Assembly: GCF_036850765.1 (NCBI RefSeq)
Contig: NC_089495.1
Location: forward strand, 192,341,847-192,405,846
From: Saccopteryx bilineata
Lineage: Eukaryota; Chordata; Mammalia; Chiroptera; Emballonuridae
Length of the DNA: 64,000 nucleotides
Direction of reading: 5' to 3'
Part shown: piece by piece, positions 1 through 14,000 of the stretch
Numbering within the stretch: the first letter of the stretch is position 1
Layout: every line of letters begins with the position of its first letter
The notes under the pieces: generated by a model
Told to the model about the DNA's origin: nothing
The model's database searches: none
The model's input: the letters and a program-made list of their open reading frames with translations, nothing else
Position numbers and translations under genes: made by a program

Positions 1-46
1 ACTAGTTATTGTTTTGTACTGGCAAGAAACTAGAAACAATGAGCTA

Positions 47-228
47 GTTTGACTTCTGGTGGCATAGTGGCTAGACTGTCAACTTAGAATGCTGATGTCA
101 CAGTTTAAAACCCTGGGTTTGCCTGGTCAAGGCACTTACGAAAAGCAACTAGTGAGTTGATGCTTCCTACTTTCCCCTCACCCCCGCCCCTCCTCTCTCT
201 TTCTTCTCTCTCTAAAAAAAAAAAAAAA
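47..228 (+). mobile_element. SINE family C, diverged
   Basis: tRNA-like head (GGTGGCATAGTGGCTAGA), linker GGTCAAGGCACTTACG, CT-rich body and A tail. Divergent from the family consensus visible at 63082 and 63680. Confidence 0.75.
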
Positions 229-334
229 TCATGGCCCTGGCCCAGTGATACACACACGTCCTCACAAGTTGGGATTATTTCAGAGAGTCAGAAAGATCAG
301 CTCATTGCATTTTCTTTTTAAGATTTACTCATTT

Positions 335-695
335 TTCCCCCCTCTTTTTCCAAGTGAGAAGAGGGTGGATAGAGAGACAGGCTCTTTCATGGGTCCCACC
401 AGGATCCACCCAGAAACTCCAGTCTGGGACTGATGCTCTGCCCATCTGGGGCCATGGTGACAACCGAGCTATTTTTAGCACCTGAGGTGGAGGAGGCTCC
501 ATGAAGCCATCCTCAGCACCCAGGGCTGATGAGCTCAAACCAGTTGAGTCAGGACTAGGGGAGGGGAATTGATAGAGAAGGGGGAAGGGTGGAGAAGCAG
601 ATGGTTGCTTCTCCTGTGTGCCCTAGCCAGGAACTGAACCCGGGACATCCATACTCCAGGCCAATGCTCTACCACTGAGCCAACCGGCCAAGGCC
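335..695 (-). mobile_element. SINE family A, older copy
   Basis: Antisense copy ending in the reversed tRNA-like head (CACTGAGCCAACCGGCCAAG). Many differences from the young copies and no long poly(T) start indicate age. Confidence 0.75.
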
Positions 696-710
696 TAGGA
701 TATATATATA

Positions 711-1090
711 TTTTTTTTTTTTTTTTTTGGTATTTTTCTGAAGCTGGAAACGGGGAGGCAGTCAGACAGACTCCCGCATGCGTCCGACCGGGATCCACCC
801 GGCATGCCCACCAGGGGGCGATGCTCTGCCCATCCGGGGCGTTGCTCTGTCGGGACCAGAGCCACTTTAGCGCCTGGGGCAGAGGCCAAGGAGCCATCCC
901 CAGCGCACGGGCCATCTTTTGCTCCAATGGAGCCTTGGCTGCGGGAGGGGAAGAGAGAGACAGAGAGGAAGGAGAGGGGGAGGGGTGGAGAAGCAGATGA
1001 GCGCCTCTCCTGTGTGCCCTGGCCAGGAATCGAACCCGGGACTTCCGCACGCCAGGCCAACGCTCTACCACTGAGCCAACTGGCCAGGGC
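711..1090 (-). mobile_element. SINE family A
   Basis: Begins with a T run, then TTTTTCTGAAGCTGGAAACG, ends CCGGCC-like head TGGCCAGGGC. Abuts the preceding copy, with CCTAG-AT target remnants on both sides. Confidence 0.85.
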
Positions 1091-1392
1091 TGCCTAGCAT
1101 ATTTTTTAATTAAGAAACAATTTTATAGAACAGGATTTTTTTTTATTGAGTTGAGGTGACACTGGTTAACATAATTATACAGGTTTCAGATGCCCAATTT
1201 GTGATAATTAAACGATATACTATAAGAAGTTATTCTCCAGCATGTATTAGGTGCTCAACAAATGTTTATTCCTTTTCCCTTTTGCACGTTTGTATATATT
1301 TATGATATAGAGAACACTATAGTAATCTATTTTACATTTACTAAGTGACTTGGTAGAAAACCTTATTTCTCTTCAAATAAAACCTAAGCTTG

Positions 1393-1568
1393 GCCTGACC
1401 TGTGGTGGCATAGTGGCTAAAGCGTTGACCTGGAATGCTGAGGTTGCCGATTCAAAACCCTGGGCTTGCCTGGTCAAGGCACATATGGGAGTTGATGCTT
1501 CCTGCTCCTCCCCCTGTTCTCTGTCTCTCTCCAATAAAAATGGATAAATAAAGTCTTTAAAAAAAAAA
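1393..1568 (+). mobile_element. SINE family C
   Basis: Starts TGACCTGTGGTGGCATAGTG, has the B-box-like TTCAAAACC, GGTCAAGGCACATATGGGAG, CT tract and A tail. Confidence 0.8.
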
Positions 1569-1675
1569 CTAAGCCCCTTGGTTGTCTTGGAAAATGAGAA
1601 AATGTTTATTGTTGTCCTACTGGGTTTCCTTGCACAGTGATTTATGTGCTTACCCAGTATTCCCATTGTCTTTAG

Positions 1676-3484
1676 GGCCTATGGATGGAGAACTACCACC
1701 AAGAGCTAGAAATCAGGCCAATAATCTACCAGCCAATGCTCTCAGAGGAGGAGCCAACCAGTTAGGAAGGCATCCGAGAGCCAACAACCATCCTGTCCCT
1801 TATCAGCAAAGAGAAGAGAGGTTTGCAGCCATGGGAAGGAACCCTCATCCAGAAAGGAGGAACCGTGGGGGACATGCCAATGATGAACCTAGAGGCCAAA
1901 GACATGGTCAGGAGAATGACACCAGGCAGAGAAATGGCAATCAGGAGGGAAGGAACCGCAGACCACCTTGGTCTGATGAAAACTTCCAACAGTGGCGGAG
2001 CCCCCACCAGAAGCCTGCAGAACAGCCACAGCAGGTAAAGAAACTGGGCTATAAGTTCCTAGAAAGTCTTCTGCAAAAAGACCCCTCTGAGGTGGTCATC
2101 ACACTTGCCACAAGTTCAGGACTGAAGGAACTTTTGTCTCATTCTTTCATGAAACCCAACTTCCTTGAGCTCATTTGCCAGGTTCTTCGGAAGGCATGCA
2201 GTTCCAAAATGGATCGCCAGAGTGTTCTCCATGTCCTGGGCATATTGAAGAACTCAAAATTCCTTAAAGTTTGCCTGCCAACTTATGTGGTAGGGATGGT
2301 CACTGAGTCCGCCCCTGACGTTCGAAACCAGTATCCAGAACACATCAGCAACATCATCTCCCTCCTCCAGGACCTTGTAAGTGTCTTTCCTGCCAGCTCT
2401 GTGCAGGAAACGTCCATGCTCATTTCCCTCCTGCCAGCTTCTCTTAATGTTTTGAGAGCCTCTGGTGTTAACATAAAAGAGGAGACTGAGAAAAACCTGG
2501 AGAAGGTGCAGACCATCATTGAACATTTGCAGGAAAAGAGGCGAGAGGGCACTTTAAGAGTGGACACCTACACTTTAGTACAGCCTAAGGCAGAAGACCA
2601 TGTTGAGAGCTACCGGACCATGCCTATTTACCCTACCTACAATGAAGTGCACTTGGATGAGAAGCCGTTCCTGCGTCCCAACATCATTTCTGGAAAATAT
2701 GAGAGCACTGCTGTCTATTTGGATACGCACTTCCGACTCCTGAGAGAAGATTTTGTCAGACCCCTACGAGAAGGCATTTTGGAACTTCTCCAGAGCTTTG
2801 AGGACCAAGGCCTGAGGAAGAGAAAATTTGACGACATCCGAATATACTTTGATACCAGGATTATCACCCCTGTATGTTCATCATCAGGCATTGTCTATAA
2901 GGTGCAGTTTGACACAAAACCACTGAAGTATGTTCGCTGGCAGAATTCCAAGCGATTGCTCTATGGGTCCTTGGTGTGCATGTCCAAGGACAATTTTGAG
3001 ACATTTCTTTTTGCCACAGTGTCTAACCGGGAACAGGAGGAGCTCTGCCGAGGATTTGTCCAGCTCTGCTTCAATGAGCAGAGCCAACAGCTGCTAGCAG
3101 AGGTCCAGCCCTCTGACTCTTTCCTCATGGTGGAAACAACTGCATACTTCGAGGCCTATAGGCATGTCCTGGAAGGACTCCAGGAGATCCAAGAGGAAGA
3201 CGTCCCCTTCCAGAGAAACATTGTGGAGTGTGACTCTTATGTGACACAGCCAGTGTACTTGCTGATGGGAGGCAGATATGATTTCATACCCTTGTTAAAG
3301 AATCCCTCAGCCACCGGGGAATCTCTGAGGAATGCCGAGGGCTCGAGATACCTCAGAGTTAATGTCTTAGACCCCAGCCAGTGGCCCTCCAAAGAAGCCC
3401 TGAAGCTGGATGACTCCCAGATGGAAGCTTTGCAGTTTGCTCTCACAAGGGAACTGGCTATTATTCAAGGACCTCCTGGAACAG
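1676..3484 (+). CDS. ZNFX1: ZNFX1 exon 3 (first coding exon in window)
   Basis: Acceptor TTTAG ends at 1675 and donor GTAAGA starts at 3485. Encodes residues 1-602 of the visible protein: a Pro/Arg/Asn-rich low-complexity start ([10 protein letters not shown]), the helical N-terminal region, and the first part of helicase motif I (IIQGPPGTG). Phase 1 at both ends. Because this exon alone is over 1.8 kb, it holds nearly one third of the protein. Confidence 0.96.
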
Positions 3485-6400
3485 GTAAGAGAATTTTTCA
3501 GAGTACATGTCATCTGCCTTAGGAGATAGGAGAGGAAGGCTAGACTCTAGTTTTCTAGAATGTCTTGATTTGAAATGTTCCCATGTGAGTGTGGGAGAAG
3601 GTAGAAGGGTACGGGGGATAGATGGTGATGGAAGGAGACTTGACTTGGGGTGGTGAACACAGCACACTATACAGGTGATGTATTATAGAATTATGCACCT
3701 GAAACCTATATAACTTTATTAACCAATGTCACACTAACAAATTCAGTTTTTAAAAAAACAAATAGTCCCATGAAATGGGCATCAAACTTTTTTTATAAAG
3801 TTGCTGCTTATGGTGATTTTCCAGTGGGGACCCATTGGTATGCATAGTAGTAAACAAAAATTACTAAGGTTAGAAAAGATTGCTAATGGGCAAACTTCAC
3901 AAGATGCATTACCTCTGTTTCATCAAAGGCTATATTAATTTGTTTGATTTTTATATTACTTTTAATTAATATCAAGTACAATAGGTCCTTGAATAATATT
4001 ATTTCATTCAACATCATTTTGTTAATAACATTGATGAGGAGGAAAAATAAGATTCCAGGCCAGGGCCATTGTGGAGTTTGTACAATCTCCGTGTCTGTGT
4101 GGGTTTTCTCCAGGGACTTCATATTCCTCCCACATCCCAAAGATGTGCACGTGAGATGAATTGGCATGTCTACATTGTCCCAGTATGAATGAGTTTGAGT
4201 GCACCCTTTGTGATGGAAGGGTGTCCTGTCCAAGGTGGCTTCTGCCTTGCACCCTGACCTGCCACAGTTTACTCTAGCCACCCCAGACCCTAAACTGGAA
4301 TAAGTGGGTTGGAAAAGAATTCTTTTACTTGTTTTTATTCATCTTATTTTATTAATCTTGTTTTTAAATATATGAATAGCTCACAAAATACTCACATCAG
4401 GAATATTTTGGGGTCTTTATATAGAAGTTTGTTGATGTTTTTGTGACCAGAAATATACCATAGAAACTTAATCTTGTTTTTATTTCAGCCTATGGGAACA
4501 TTGGTTTTATTATACGTTATTTCATTAAAAACTCAGTTTCCAAGAACCTATCAACAATGTGGTCTTTTTGTTTTGTTTTTTTATTGAGAGCAGGGGAGGG
4601 CAGAGAGACAGGCTCCTGCATGCACACCCTGAACAGGAGCCCACCCGGCAAGCCTCCTACTGAGTGATGCTCTACCCATCTAGGGCTTTTGCTTCATTGC
4701 TTGGCAACTGAGCTACATTTAGCAATAACAGAGGAGGCCATGGAGTCATCCTCAGTGCCCAGGGCCAGCTTGCTCGAACCACGAGCCATGGCTGTGGTAG
4801 GAGAAGAGAGAGAGTGAAGGGGAAGGAAGAGGGGAGGAGAAGTAGATGGTCTCTTCTTCTGTGTGCCCTGACTGGGAATTGAACCCAGGACATCCACACG
4901 CCGGGCTGACACTCTACCACTAAGCCAGGGCCAAACTTATAAATGTTAAGTGAGGAATTACTGTATATATAATATTAATAGCACTATGTGCCAAATACTG
5001 TTTATATGCTTTACATATGTTAACTCATTGCATCTTCACAATAACTCAGTGAGGCAGAAACCATTCCATTTTAAGATGAAAAAACTAAGGCAAAGAGAGT
5101 TTGAATAATGTGTTGAAGCTCACACTGGTGGTTAGTGATAGATCTAGAACTTGAACTCAGGCATTTTGGGTCTAGAGTCCTGGCTTCCCTATATTATACT
5201 TGATTCTGATGGAATTATACTTCCCTATACCCTTCTTCTCATGTACCATTCTCTAATCCTACCCTGAGATGATAACTACTATTAGTAGTTTGATGTGTAT
5301 TTTTCCAGATACTCTCCAAGTATTTTTTTAATAACAAAAATGGGATCATGTTTCTTTTTCCTATTTGTATTTTTCTGAAGTTAGAAGTGGGGAGGCAGTC
5401 AGACAGACTACTGCCTGTGCCCAACTGGGATCCACCAGGCATGCCCAAGAGGGAGCAATGCTCTGCCCATCTGGGACGTTGCTCTGTTGCAACCAGAGCC
5501 ATTCTATCACCTGAGGTGGAGGCCATGGAGCCATCCTCAACTCCCAGGCCAACTTTCTCCAGTGGAGCTTTGGCTGCAGGAGGGGAAGAGAGAGATTGAG
5601 AGGAAGGAGAGGGGGAAGGGTGGAGAAGCAGATGGGCGCTTCTCCTTTGTGCCCTGACAGGGAGTCGAACCTGGGACTTTCGCACACTGGGCTGATGCTC
5701 TACCGCTGAGCCAACCAGCCAGGACCTGAGATCATGTTCTTTTATTGACCTATAATTTATGTAGTATATATAAATAATATATTATGGACATTTTTACAGT
5801 TACATTTAGAAATGTACCTTACTCTACTGTGCCTGCAATCACTGCAGGGTATGAATGGACCATACATTACCTATATATTTCTTTCAATATTACATCAGTG
5901 CTATAATAAATATCTGAATGTCTAGGTCTGTGTGTTTATCTTTGGGTACTCTGCTTATTTTTCTGTAATTTTTTTCCCTAATGTGGGAATTCACATTAAT
6001 TGTTATACTAGGTACTGCTAATTACTCTCCCAAAATGATATACAAAAACAGAAAGAGGTCTTTTTTTTTTTTTTTTTGTATTTTTCTGAAGTTGGAAACG
6101 GGGAGGCAGTCAGACAGACTCCCGCATGCGCCCCACCGGGATCCATTCGGCATGCCCACCAGAGGAAGATGCTCTGCCCATCTGGGGCATCGCTCTGTTG
6201 CATCCAGAGTCATTCTAGCGCCTGAGGCAGAGGCCAGAGAGCCATCCCCAGCGCCAGGGCCAATTTTGCTCCAATAGAGCCTTGGCTGCGGGAGGAGAAG
6301 AGAGAGACAGAGAGGAAGGAGAGGGGGAGGGGTGGAGAAGCAGATGGGCGTTTCTCCTGTGTGCCCTGGCCAGGAATCGAACCTGGGACTCCTGCACGCC

Positions 6401-7977
6401 AGGCCGATGTTCTACCACTGAGCCAACCGGCCAGGGCCCAGGAAGAGGTCTCTTAAAAACACTAATTAAAGTAATGGCAACTTATGATAAAAAGTTAATG
6501 TTACAGTTGGAAAGTTCTTTCTAATAAGAAACACCTATATAATGAAAAAATATGCATAAAGTGATATTTTGCCTGGCCTGTAGTGGTGCAGTGGATGGAG
6601 CACCAACTTGTAATGCTGAGGTTGCCATTTGAAACCTTGGGTTTACCTGGTCAAAGCACATACAACAAGCATCCGATGAACAGCTAGAGTGAAGTAACTA
6701 CTTATTGCCCCCCACCCAGTAAAATCAATAAATATAATATTAAAAAGAAAAAGTGATGTTTTGAGAGTTTTGACAAAAGTACCAGTTTGTACTCTCACCA
6801 AGAGTGAAGTAGTGTTAGCATTTCCTTACATCCTTTCGGTATTATTGTATGTTATTGTTCCTTTTTGCTGATGAGCAGTTTCTGCTGATCTGCGAGGTTA
6901 AAATTTTTGGTTCATTATTAATTTTATGTTTTGGGTTTTTTGTTTTGTTTTGTTTTAAGAAATATACATGTGATAACAGCTTCAGTGAATAAGCCTCTGC
7001 TTCTCCTCCTTTGCATGAAACTTGGCCTTGAGGCAAATCTTTCTGTTTTTTAAATATTTTTTAACTGATTGATTTTAGTTAGAGATGTAACGGGGAGGGG
7101 AGAGAGACAGGAATGTCACTCTGTTCCTGTGTGTGCCCTGACCGAGAATTGAACCCGTAACCTCTGTGCTTTGGGATGACTCTCTTAACCAACTGAGCTA
7201 TTCAGCCAGGGCTAATTTTATGTTTTATTAAAAAATGGTTAAAAAAAATTTTAAGTCTCTCCCTCCTCCTACCACCTCACTCAGTTCCCTTCTCTAAAGC
7301 AGTGTTATCTTCCTGTGTATCCTTCCAGAGATACTGTTATAAATATTCAAGGAAATGCATACTTATATTCATTTCCCCCCACTTTTTTTAAACCCACTAT
7401 GCTAGGAACACTTTTTGCATGTTGTTTTGCTCACTTATAAAATATAATGGTGATACTTTCATACTAGTACATAAGTAGTGTCTCACTCTTGTTTATGTGA
7501 CTTTATTATATTCCATTATGTGGATAGTTCATAATCTCTAACCAGTTCCTTGTGGATTTTCTTGTACAAACATTTCAGTAAACAACCTTGTTTGTGAGTC
7601 AATTCACACACAAATAGAATATATCCAGAAGAGAAATTTCTAACTGAATTTATAATTTTAATAAGTACTGTATTGTCAAATTGCCCTCTAGAAATGTATA
7701 CCACAGTGGTTAATTTGTATTCTTTTAATTAAAAATTAGGTTTAAATATTCTTTATTGTGTTCATTAGCTATTTATATAACTGCTGCTGTGGATTGCCTT
7801 TTCGAATTTGTCCTTATTTCTATCCAATGGCATTTCATATTGATTTGTAGAAGCTGTTTGTATGTTTAAAATATTTGTGTTGCAAATAATTTTTCCTAAT
7901 GTTACCACTGAATTAGAATTCTTTAGTTCCAGGTACAGTAATCAGTTTAGGCTAGCTTAAACCCCTCCCCCCAAACA

Positions 7978-8046
<69 letters not shown>

Positions 8047-11000
8047 CTACTAGGAAAGAACCTATGTATGCGTATAAGAGGGAAGTAGTTAGGGGGGTCA
8101 TTTTTGAGGTGGAAATCCCAAAAAGTACCCATTCCAATTAAAAAGATTTTCTTTCCAAGATTCTTTTTATCCATCCAGTCCTCCAAACTAGAAGCCTGGG
8201 AGTTATCCTTTTCTGCTCCCCACGCCAGCCAAACCATTAGGAAGTTCCAAGCAATTTTTTTTTTTTTTTTCATTTTTCCGAAGCTGGAAACGGGGAGGCA
8301 GTCAGACAGACTCCTGCATGCGCCCAACTGGGATCCACCCAGCATGCCCACCAGGGGGCGATGTTCTGCCCCTCTGGGGCGTTCGCTCTGTTGAATCCAG
8401 AGCCATTCTAGCACCTGAGGCAGAGGCCACAGAGCCATCCCCAGGGCCCGGGCCATCTTTGCTCCAATGGAGCCTTGGCTGTGAGAGGGGAAGAGAGACA
8501 GAGAGGAAGGAGAGGGGGAGGGATGGAGAAGCAGATGGGCGCTTCTCCTGTGTGTCCTGGCCGGAAATCGAACCTGAGACTCCTGCATGCCAGGCCAATG
8601 CTCTACCACTGAGCCAACCGGCCAGGGTCACAATTTTTAACCTCTGAAACTTCTCCCTAGTCTGCCTACTTACCTCATCTATACTGCTAGATCCAGGCTT
8701 CAGCCTTCACTGATCGGGAAGATAGCAAGAACCTTCCAACTAGTACATCCATAGTCCCTCTTGCCCACTCTTACTCAGTTGTCACTTCCCCAGGGAAGCC
8801 TCTTCTAACCTCATTGACTAGGCCAGAATCCCAATTATGTTTTCTTGATACCATTTGTTTCACATTTCCTACATTTGTGGTTTTATATTTATTTGTATGA
8901 TTATCTTTTTTTCAACAAGTGGTCTCTGTAAGGCCCAGGCAAATAAGAACCATGGCTATTGTGCTCAACTTAACCCAATGCCTGACACCTGTTAGGTACT
9001 CAATACATATTATTGGGGGGGGGGGGTGGAGAGAGGAAGGAATTGTTACTTACGCTATAACTGAAATCTTTGATTTTCTTGTATCTCTTCCTCACTCAGC
9101 TGCGTTTTTGAGGATAGTGGCTGCCTTCTCAGCCCTGATACAATGTAAAAATTGAGCTGTTTGTAGACTTAATTAATTAATGGATATTTGCAGATAAGCC
9201 CACAACTCTTAACTCCAATGTTGATTTCTGTGAATTTTTCCCTCCTATTACAAAGGCAAGTTCACTGAGGCATATTGAAAGCATTTTTAAATAATTTGCC
9301 ACATGAGATTGGAAACAAATTATATGTCCATCAGTAGGGAACTGGCTAAAAAATACATCTATGAAAAGCAAGAGGGAGGATTCTTTTTATGTACTGATAG
9401 AGAACCACTTCCAAGATGCATTAAGTGAAAAAAGCAAGATGTAGAACAGTGAAAATAGTCTGCTGCTCTTTGTATTAAAAAAGAGAGAGAGAGAAATGGC
9501 GCCGTGAGGGAGCGCTATCAATAAATCTCCCCAAAATTTCAACAAATTCTTCAACCAGAGACAGAAAAATCTACCCTTGGAGCATCTATAAGTCGCACAC
9601 ACTGAAAACTAAGGTATGATCAAGCGAAAAATTGACTAAATATATAATTAACCCCGAAGGAAATAAGACAGAGAAAGGAACACTCCGCCTTCCTCACTAA
9701 CCTGAACAAGAGCTGCTTTCACTTGGAACTGAGAGAGAGTGGGAGCTAAGGGGGGCAAAGGGTGTGGAGAAAGCCAGGCTGTGGCACAGACGTCGAAGCC
9801 GAGGAAAGACTGTGCCTGCGGTGACCCAGCCAACGCGAGCTAACGCCCGCACCGGACCCTGGCAAAGACGGGCAAGCAGCGGCCACCATTAGCTCCAATA
9901 TTCTGGTCGGCAAGCACGGATAGTGTGCGAAAGGTTCCTCCTAGCACCCAGGGAGTGGGCGCCCGTGTTCCTGGACAGAGGGGCAGGCCTTTGCGTGGGC
10001 TGTGACAAGAATCTCGGTGTGATCCCTGCACCCTGAACAGCAGCACCCGGGGAGTGCGCAAAAGTGAACTTCCCTACGCCCGAACTTCTCCAGGCGGGCA
10101 GGGCGCCTCACCCAGCCACTGAAGCTAACATCCCCAGGATGAAAAACAAAATACGAAAGCGTTAGAGGGAGGGGTGCGAAAGCAGCTTGCAGTCTGACTC
10201 CGGAGCAGATCTGCAGATCCAATTGCTGAAAGTAGCTTAACCTACAGTCTGCTCATCTCCCAACTGACCTGTGCGGCTCTACCTGACAAGATCTCTCTCA
10301 GTTCAGCGATCTGTGACAAGAGGTGTGATATTTTTCAGTGCCTCTTGCTATGCATGTAGGGGTGGGGACAACTTCTGATTGGCAGAGCTCTCATACTCAG
10401 GGCTTTACGTTAAAAAGAGGATCTTGGCAGCTTTTAAGACCTCCTGTTCTGCAAGCAGCGACTAGGGCATCTTCTTCCCAGCCAAAACAGGTTACAAATT
10501 GCAAAAAAGCCTGGGGAGAGTGGTCCCACAGAGTGCTGAGGCATACTGGACATGCCTGGAGGCGCATAGAAAGGCACCTTGAGAGCAATTGGCTCCCAGC
10601 CCCGCCTGATTACACTGGCAGCTCTGACTGACAGAGCCTTACCCATAGCCCTGCGCTGAGTGGGAATAGAGTAGGGATTTGTCAGCTCTTTGAGTCTCTT
10701 ACTCTACAGACAGAGGCAGTGGCAGTCCCATAGCTGGATCATCAGGCTGCTAATTCAGAAAGGAGAGACTAGGAGAGAGGCTCCAGGAAAATGGACTCTC
10801 TCACTGTCGGAGCCTGCAAATACTAACGAGCCTCTACTGCCAATGAGACTGAAGCCTAATATATGACATCGCCATAGAGACTTATCAACTGCAAATCTCT
10901 ACCTAAGCGTGCCACAGGGCAGAGCCTGGGGTACAGAGTCACCGACCAAGAAGAGGGAGAAGAAAGAAAAAGGAAGAAGATAACCTCTCAAAATCAAGAA

Positions 11001-14000
11001 AAATCCACAGACTTTATAACTTTTTCCTTTCTTTTTTTTTGTTTCTTTCATCTTCTTGTCTTGATTATTTTCTTTTTCTTCCACCTTGGTCCTTTTATTC
11101 TCTACCCGTCTTATTCTTTCCTCTTCTTGAACTACACTACCCATAAGTGTTACATTTCCCATTTTCTTTCTTCCTTTCTCTCTCAGAGGGTTGCACTTCA
11201 AAACCCTTAACTCTCTCTCTCTCTCTTTGTTTTTTTCTTCTTTTCTTTTTTTCCTCTTCTTTTCACCCTCTACATTAGTTTCTTCTTTTCTCCTTTACTT
11301 TTCTTCTCATTCAGGCCACAGTCATGAACAAATTATTTTATTTGGGACTCAAATTTTTTCTTTGTGGCACTTTGGGTGCTTTTTACTTTGCTTTTTAACT
11401 CATTAGCATTCCTCCCAACCCCGGCTCTCCATTCTATCTAGTTTTTGCTCCACTTAATACGATAGTAATTTTTTAATTTTTTTTTCTTTTTCCTGTTTCC
11501 CTCTTATCCCTCTCATTATATTTCTTAGTCGATCATCACTTACAAGCAAATCGTTTGTTTTTTTTTTAATTTTTTTTTACAAAGAGAGAGAGAGGGATAG
11601 GGACAGACAGGAACGGAGAGATGAGAAGCATCAGTCATTAGTTTTTTGTTGTGCATTGCAGTACCTTAATTGTTCATTGATTGCCTTCTCATATGTGCCT
11701 TGACTGTGGGCCTTCATCAGACGGAGTAACCCCTTGCTCAAGCCAGCAACCTTGGGTTCAAGCTGGTGAGCTTTTGCTCAAACCAGATGAGCCCTTGCTC
11801 AAGCTGGCAACCTCGGAGTCTCGAACCTGGGTCTTCCACATCCCAGTTCAATGCTCTATCCACTGCGCCACCACCTGGTCAGGCTCATTTTATTCGTAAC
11901 CCAAATTTTTTCCTTTTTTGCATTTTGTGGGTCCCTATCTCCTTTTTTGCCCCTTTATCACTTCTCCCCAACTTAGGCCCTCCATTATAGGTAGTTTTTG
12001 TTCCATTTAGCACAATATAATTCACAGTTCATCACGATTTTTTCTCAAGGAGGAAAGGAGAGGAGAGGAAGGAACAAAAAGGGAAATAATAAATTTTCTT
12101 TTTTTTTTTTACTTTTTATCTTTTATTAATTCTCAGTGTTATCAACAAAACCACCCTCAGATGCCATTAAGGAAAAGGAAATCGAATATCATGGATACAA
12201 AAGAGAGATGTAGCACAGATAGATGAGGAAAAATCTATGGAGAAAAAAATTTAATACATTGGAAACCTTGGAGCTAAATGACAGAGAATTTAAAATAGAA
12301 ATCCTAAAAATACTCAGAGATATACAAGAAAACACAGAAAGGCAATTTAGGGAGCTCAGAAAACAACGAACACAAAGAATATATTACCAAGGAAATTGAA
12401 AGATAAAAACATACAGAGATGAAAAACTCAATTCATGAACTGAAAAGAACGAGGTAACAAGCTTAGCTAATAGAACAGGCCAGATAGAAGGTAGGATTAG
12501 TGACAAGCAACTTGAGGCACAACGGAGAGAAGAAGAAAGAGACTCAAAAATTTTAAAAAATGAGACAGCCCTACAGGAATTGTCTGACTCCATCAAAAAG
12601 ACTAACACAACAATAATAGGTATATCAGAGAGAGAGAGAAAATGGAATGGAGAACATATTCAAACAAATAATAGACGAAAACTTCCCAAGCCTATGGAAA
12701 GAACTAAAGCCTGAAATTCAAGAAGCAAACAGAAAACCGAGTTTTCTTAACCCCAACAAACCTACTCCAAGGCACATCATAATGAAATTGGCACAAACCA
12801 GCGACAAAGAAAAAATTCTCAAGGCAGCCAGGGGAGAGAGGAATACAACATATAAAGGAAAGCCCATTAGATTATCATCGGATTTCTCAGCAGAAACTCT
12901 ACAAGCTAGAAGAGAGTGGACCCCAATATTTAAAGTCCTAAAAGAGAGAACTTTCAGCCAAGAATACTATACCCATCAAAGCTATCCTTCAAATATGAAG
13001 GAGAAATAAAAACATTCACAGATACAGAAAAGATGAGGGAATTTATCATCAGAAAACTCCCACTCCAGGAAATACTAAAGGGGATTTTCCAACCAGATAC
13101 AAAGAACAAAACCGCAAGTAAGAGCTCCACCAAAAATACAATAAAACCAAATTTAAACTGACAACAAAAGCAAAAAAAACAGGGGGAGAGGGTGGAGATT
13201 AACAGTAGCAAAGGACGATGGAGTGCAGAAGCACTCATAAGATAGTGTACTACAATGAACATGGTAATTACCCTTTTCATTACTTAATGGTAACCACCCT
13301 TGAAAAAACCACCACAGAAGCACATGACTTAAAAAAGGTAGCAACAGAGGAAAGAAGTATGGAATAGAATCAAATAAAAACAAATGATAGAAAAACAAAA
13401 GAGAAGAATCAAACAAGATACAAAACTTACAGAAAGCAATTTATAAAATGGCAATAGGGAACCCACAAGTGTCGATAATTACACTAAATGTAAATGGATT
13501 AAACTCACCAATAAAAAACACTGAGTAGCAGAATGGATTAAAAAAGAAAATCCAACTGGATGCTGCCTACAAGAAACACATCTAAGCAACAAGGATAAAA
13601 AGAAATTCAAAGTGAAAGGCTGGAAAATAATACTCCAAGCAAATAACATCCAAAGAAAAGCAGGTATAGCAATACTCATATCTGATAATGCTGACTACAA
13701 GACAGCAAAATTACTGAGAGACAAAAATGGTCATTTCATAATGATTAAGGGGACACTGAATCAAGAAGACATAACAATTCTTAATATATATGCACCAAAC
13801 CAGGGAGCACCAAAATATGTAAGACAGCTACTTATTGATTTAAAAACAAAAACTGACAAAAATACAATCATACTTGGAGACCTCAATACACCGGTGACGG
13901 CTCTAGATCGTTCATCCAAATAGAAAATCAAGAAAGATATATTGGCCTTAAACAAAACACTAGAGCACCTGGATATGATAGACATCTACAGGACATTTTA

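Larger units (their letters stand above)
1..1675 (+). other. ZNFX1 intron 2, 3' part
   Basis: No coding exon seen. The stretch is mostly four SINEs (47-228, 335-695, 711-1090, 1393-1568) with AT-rich sequence between. A search by eye for the expected N-terminal exon found nothing. Confidence 0.7.

Noticed and set aside
1582..1675. ATG at 1582 as the ZNFX1 start
   Set aside because: It lies upstream of a good acceptor (TTTAG, 1675) and the frame there is intron/SINE-flank text. The family N-terminus needs a split Gly codon from an upstream exon.
1..1675. ZNFX1 exon 2 or the ZFAS1/SNORD12 host region
   Set aside because: No snoRNA C/D boxes or matching exon recognised; the region is almost all SINE.
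7976..8045. CRISPR or regulated tandem array
   Set aside because: Plain dinucleotide microsatellite in a mammalian intron.
8013..8609. Long open frames of 100 to 200 codons within SINE A copies (also 535-1071, 30679-31239, 47026-47610, 57162-57764)
   Set aside because: The same peptide phrases recur in many copies on both strands, because the repeat is GC-rich with few stops. They are repeat translation, not genes.
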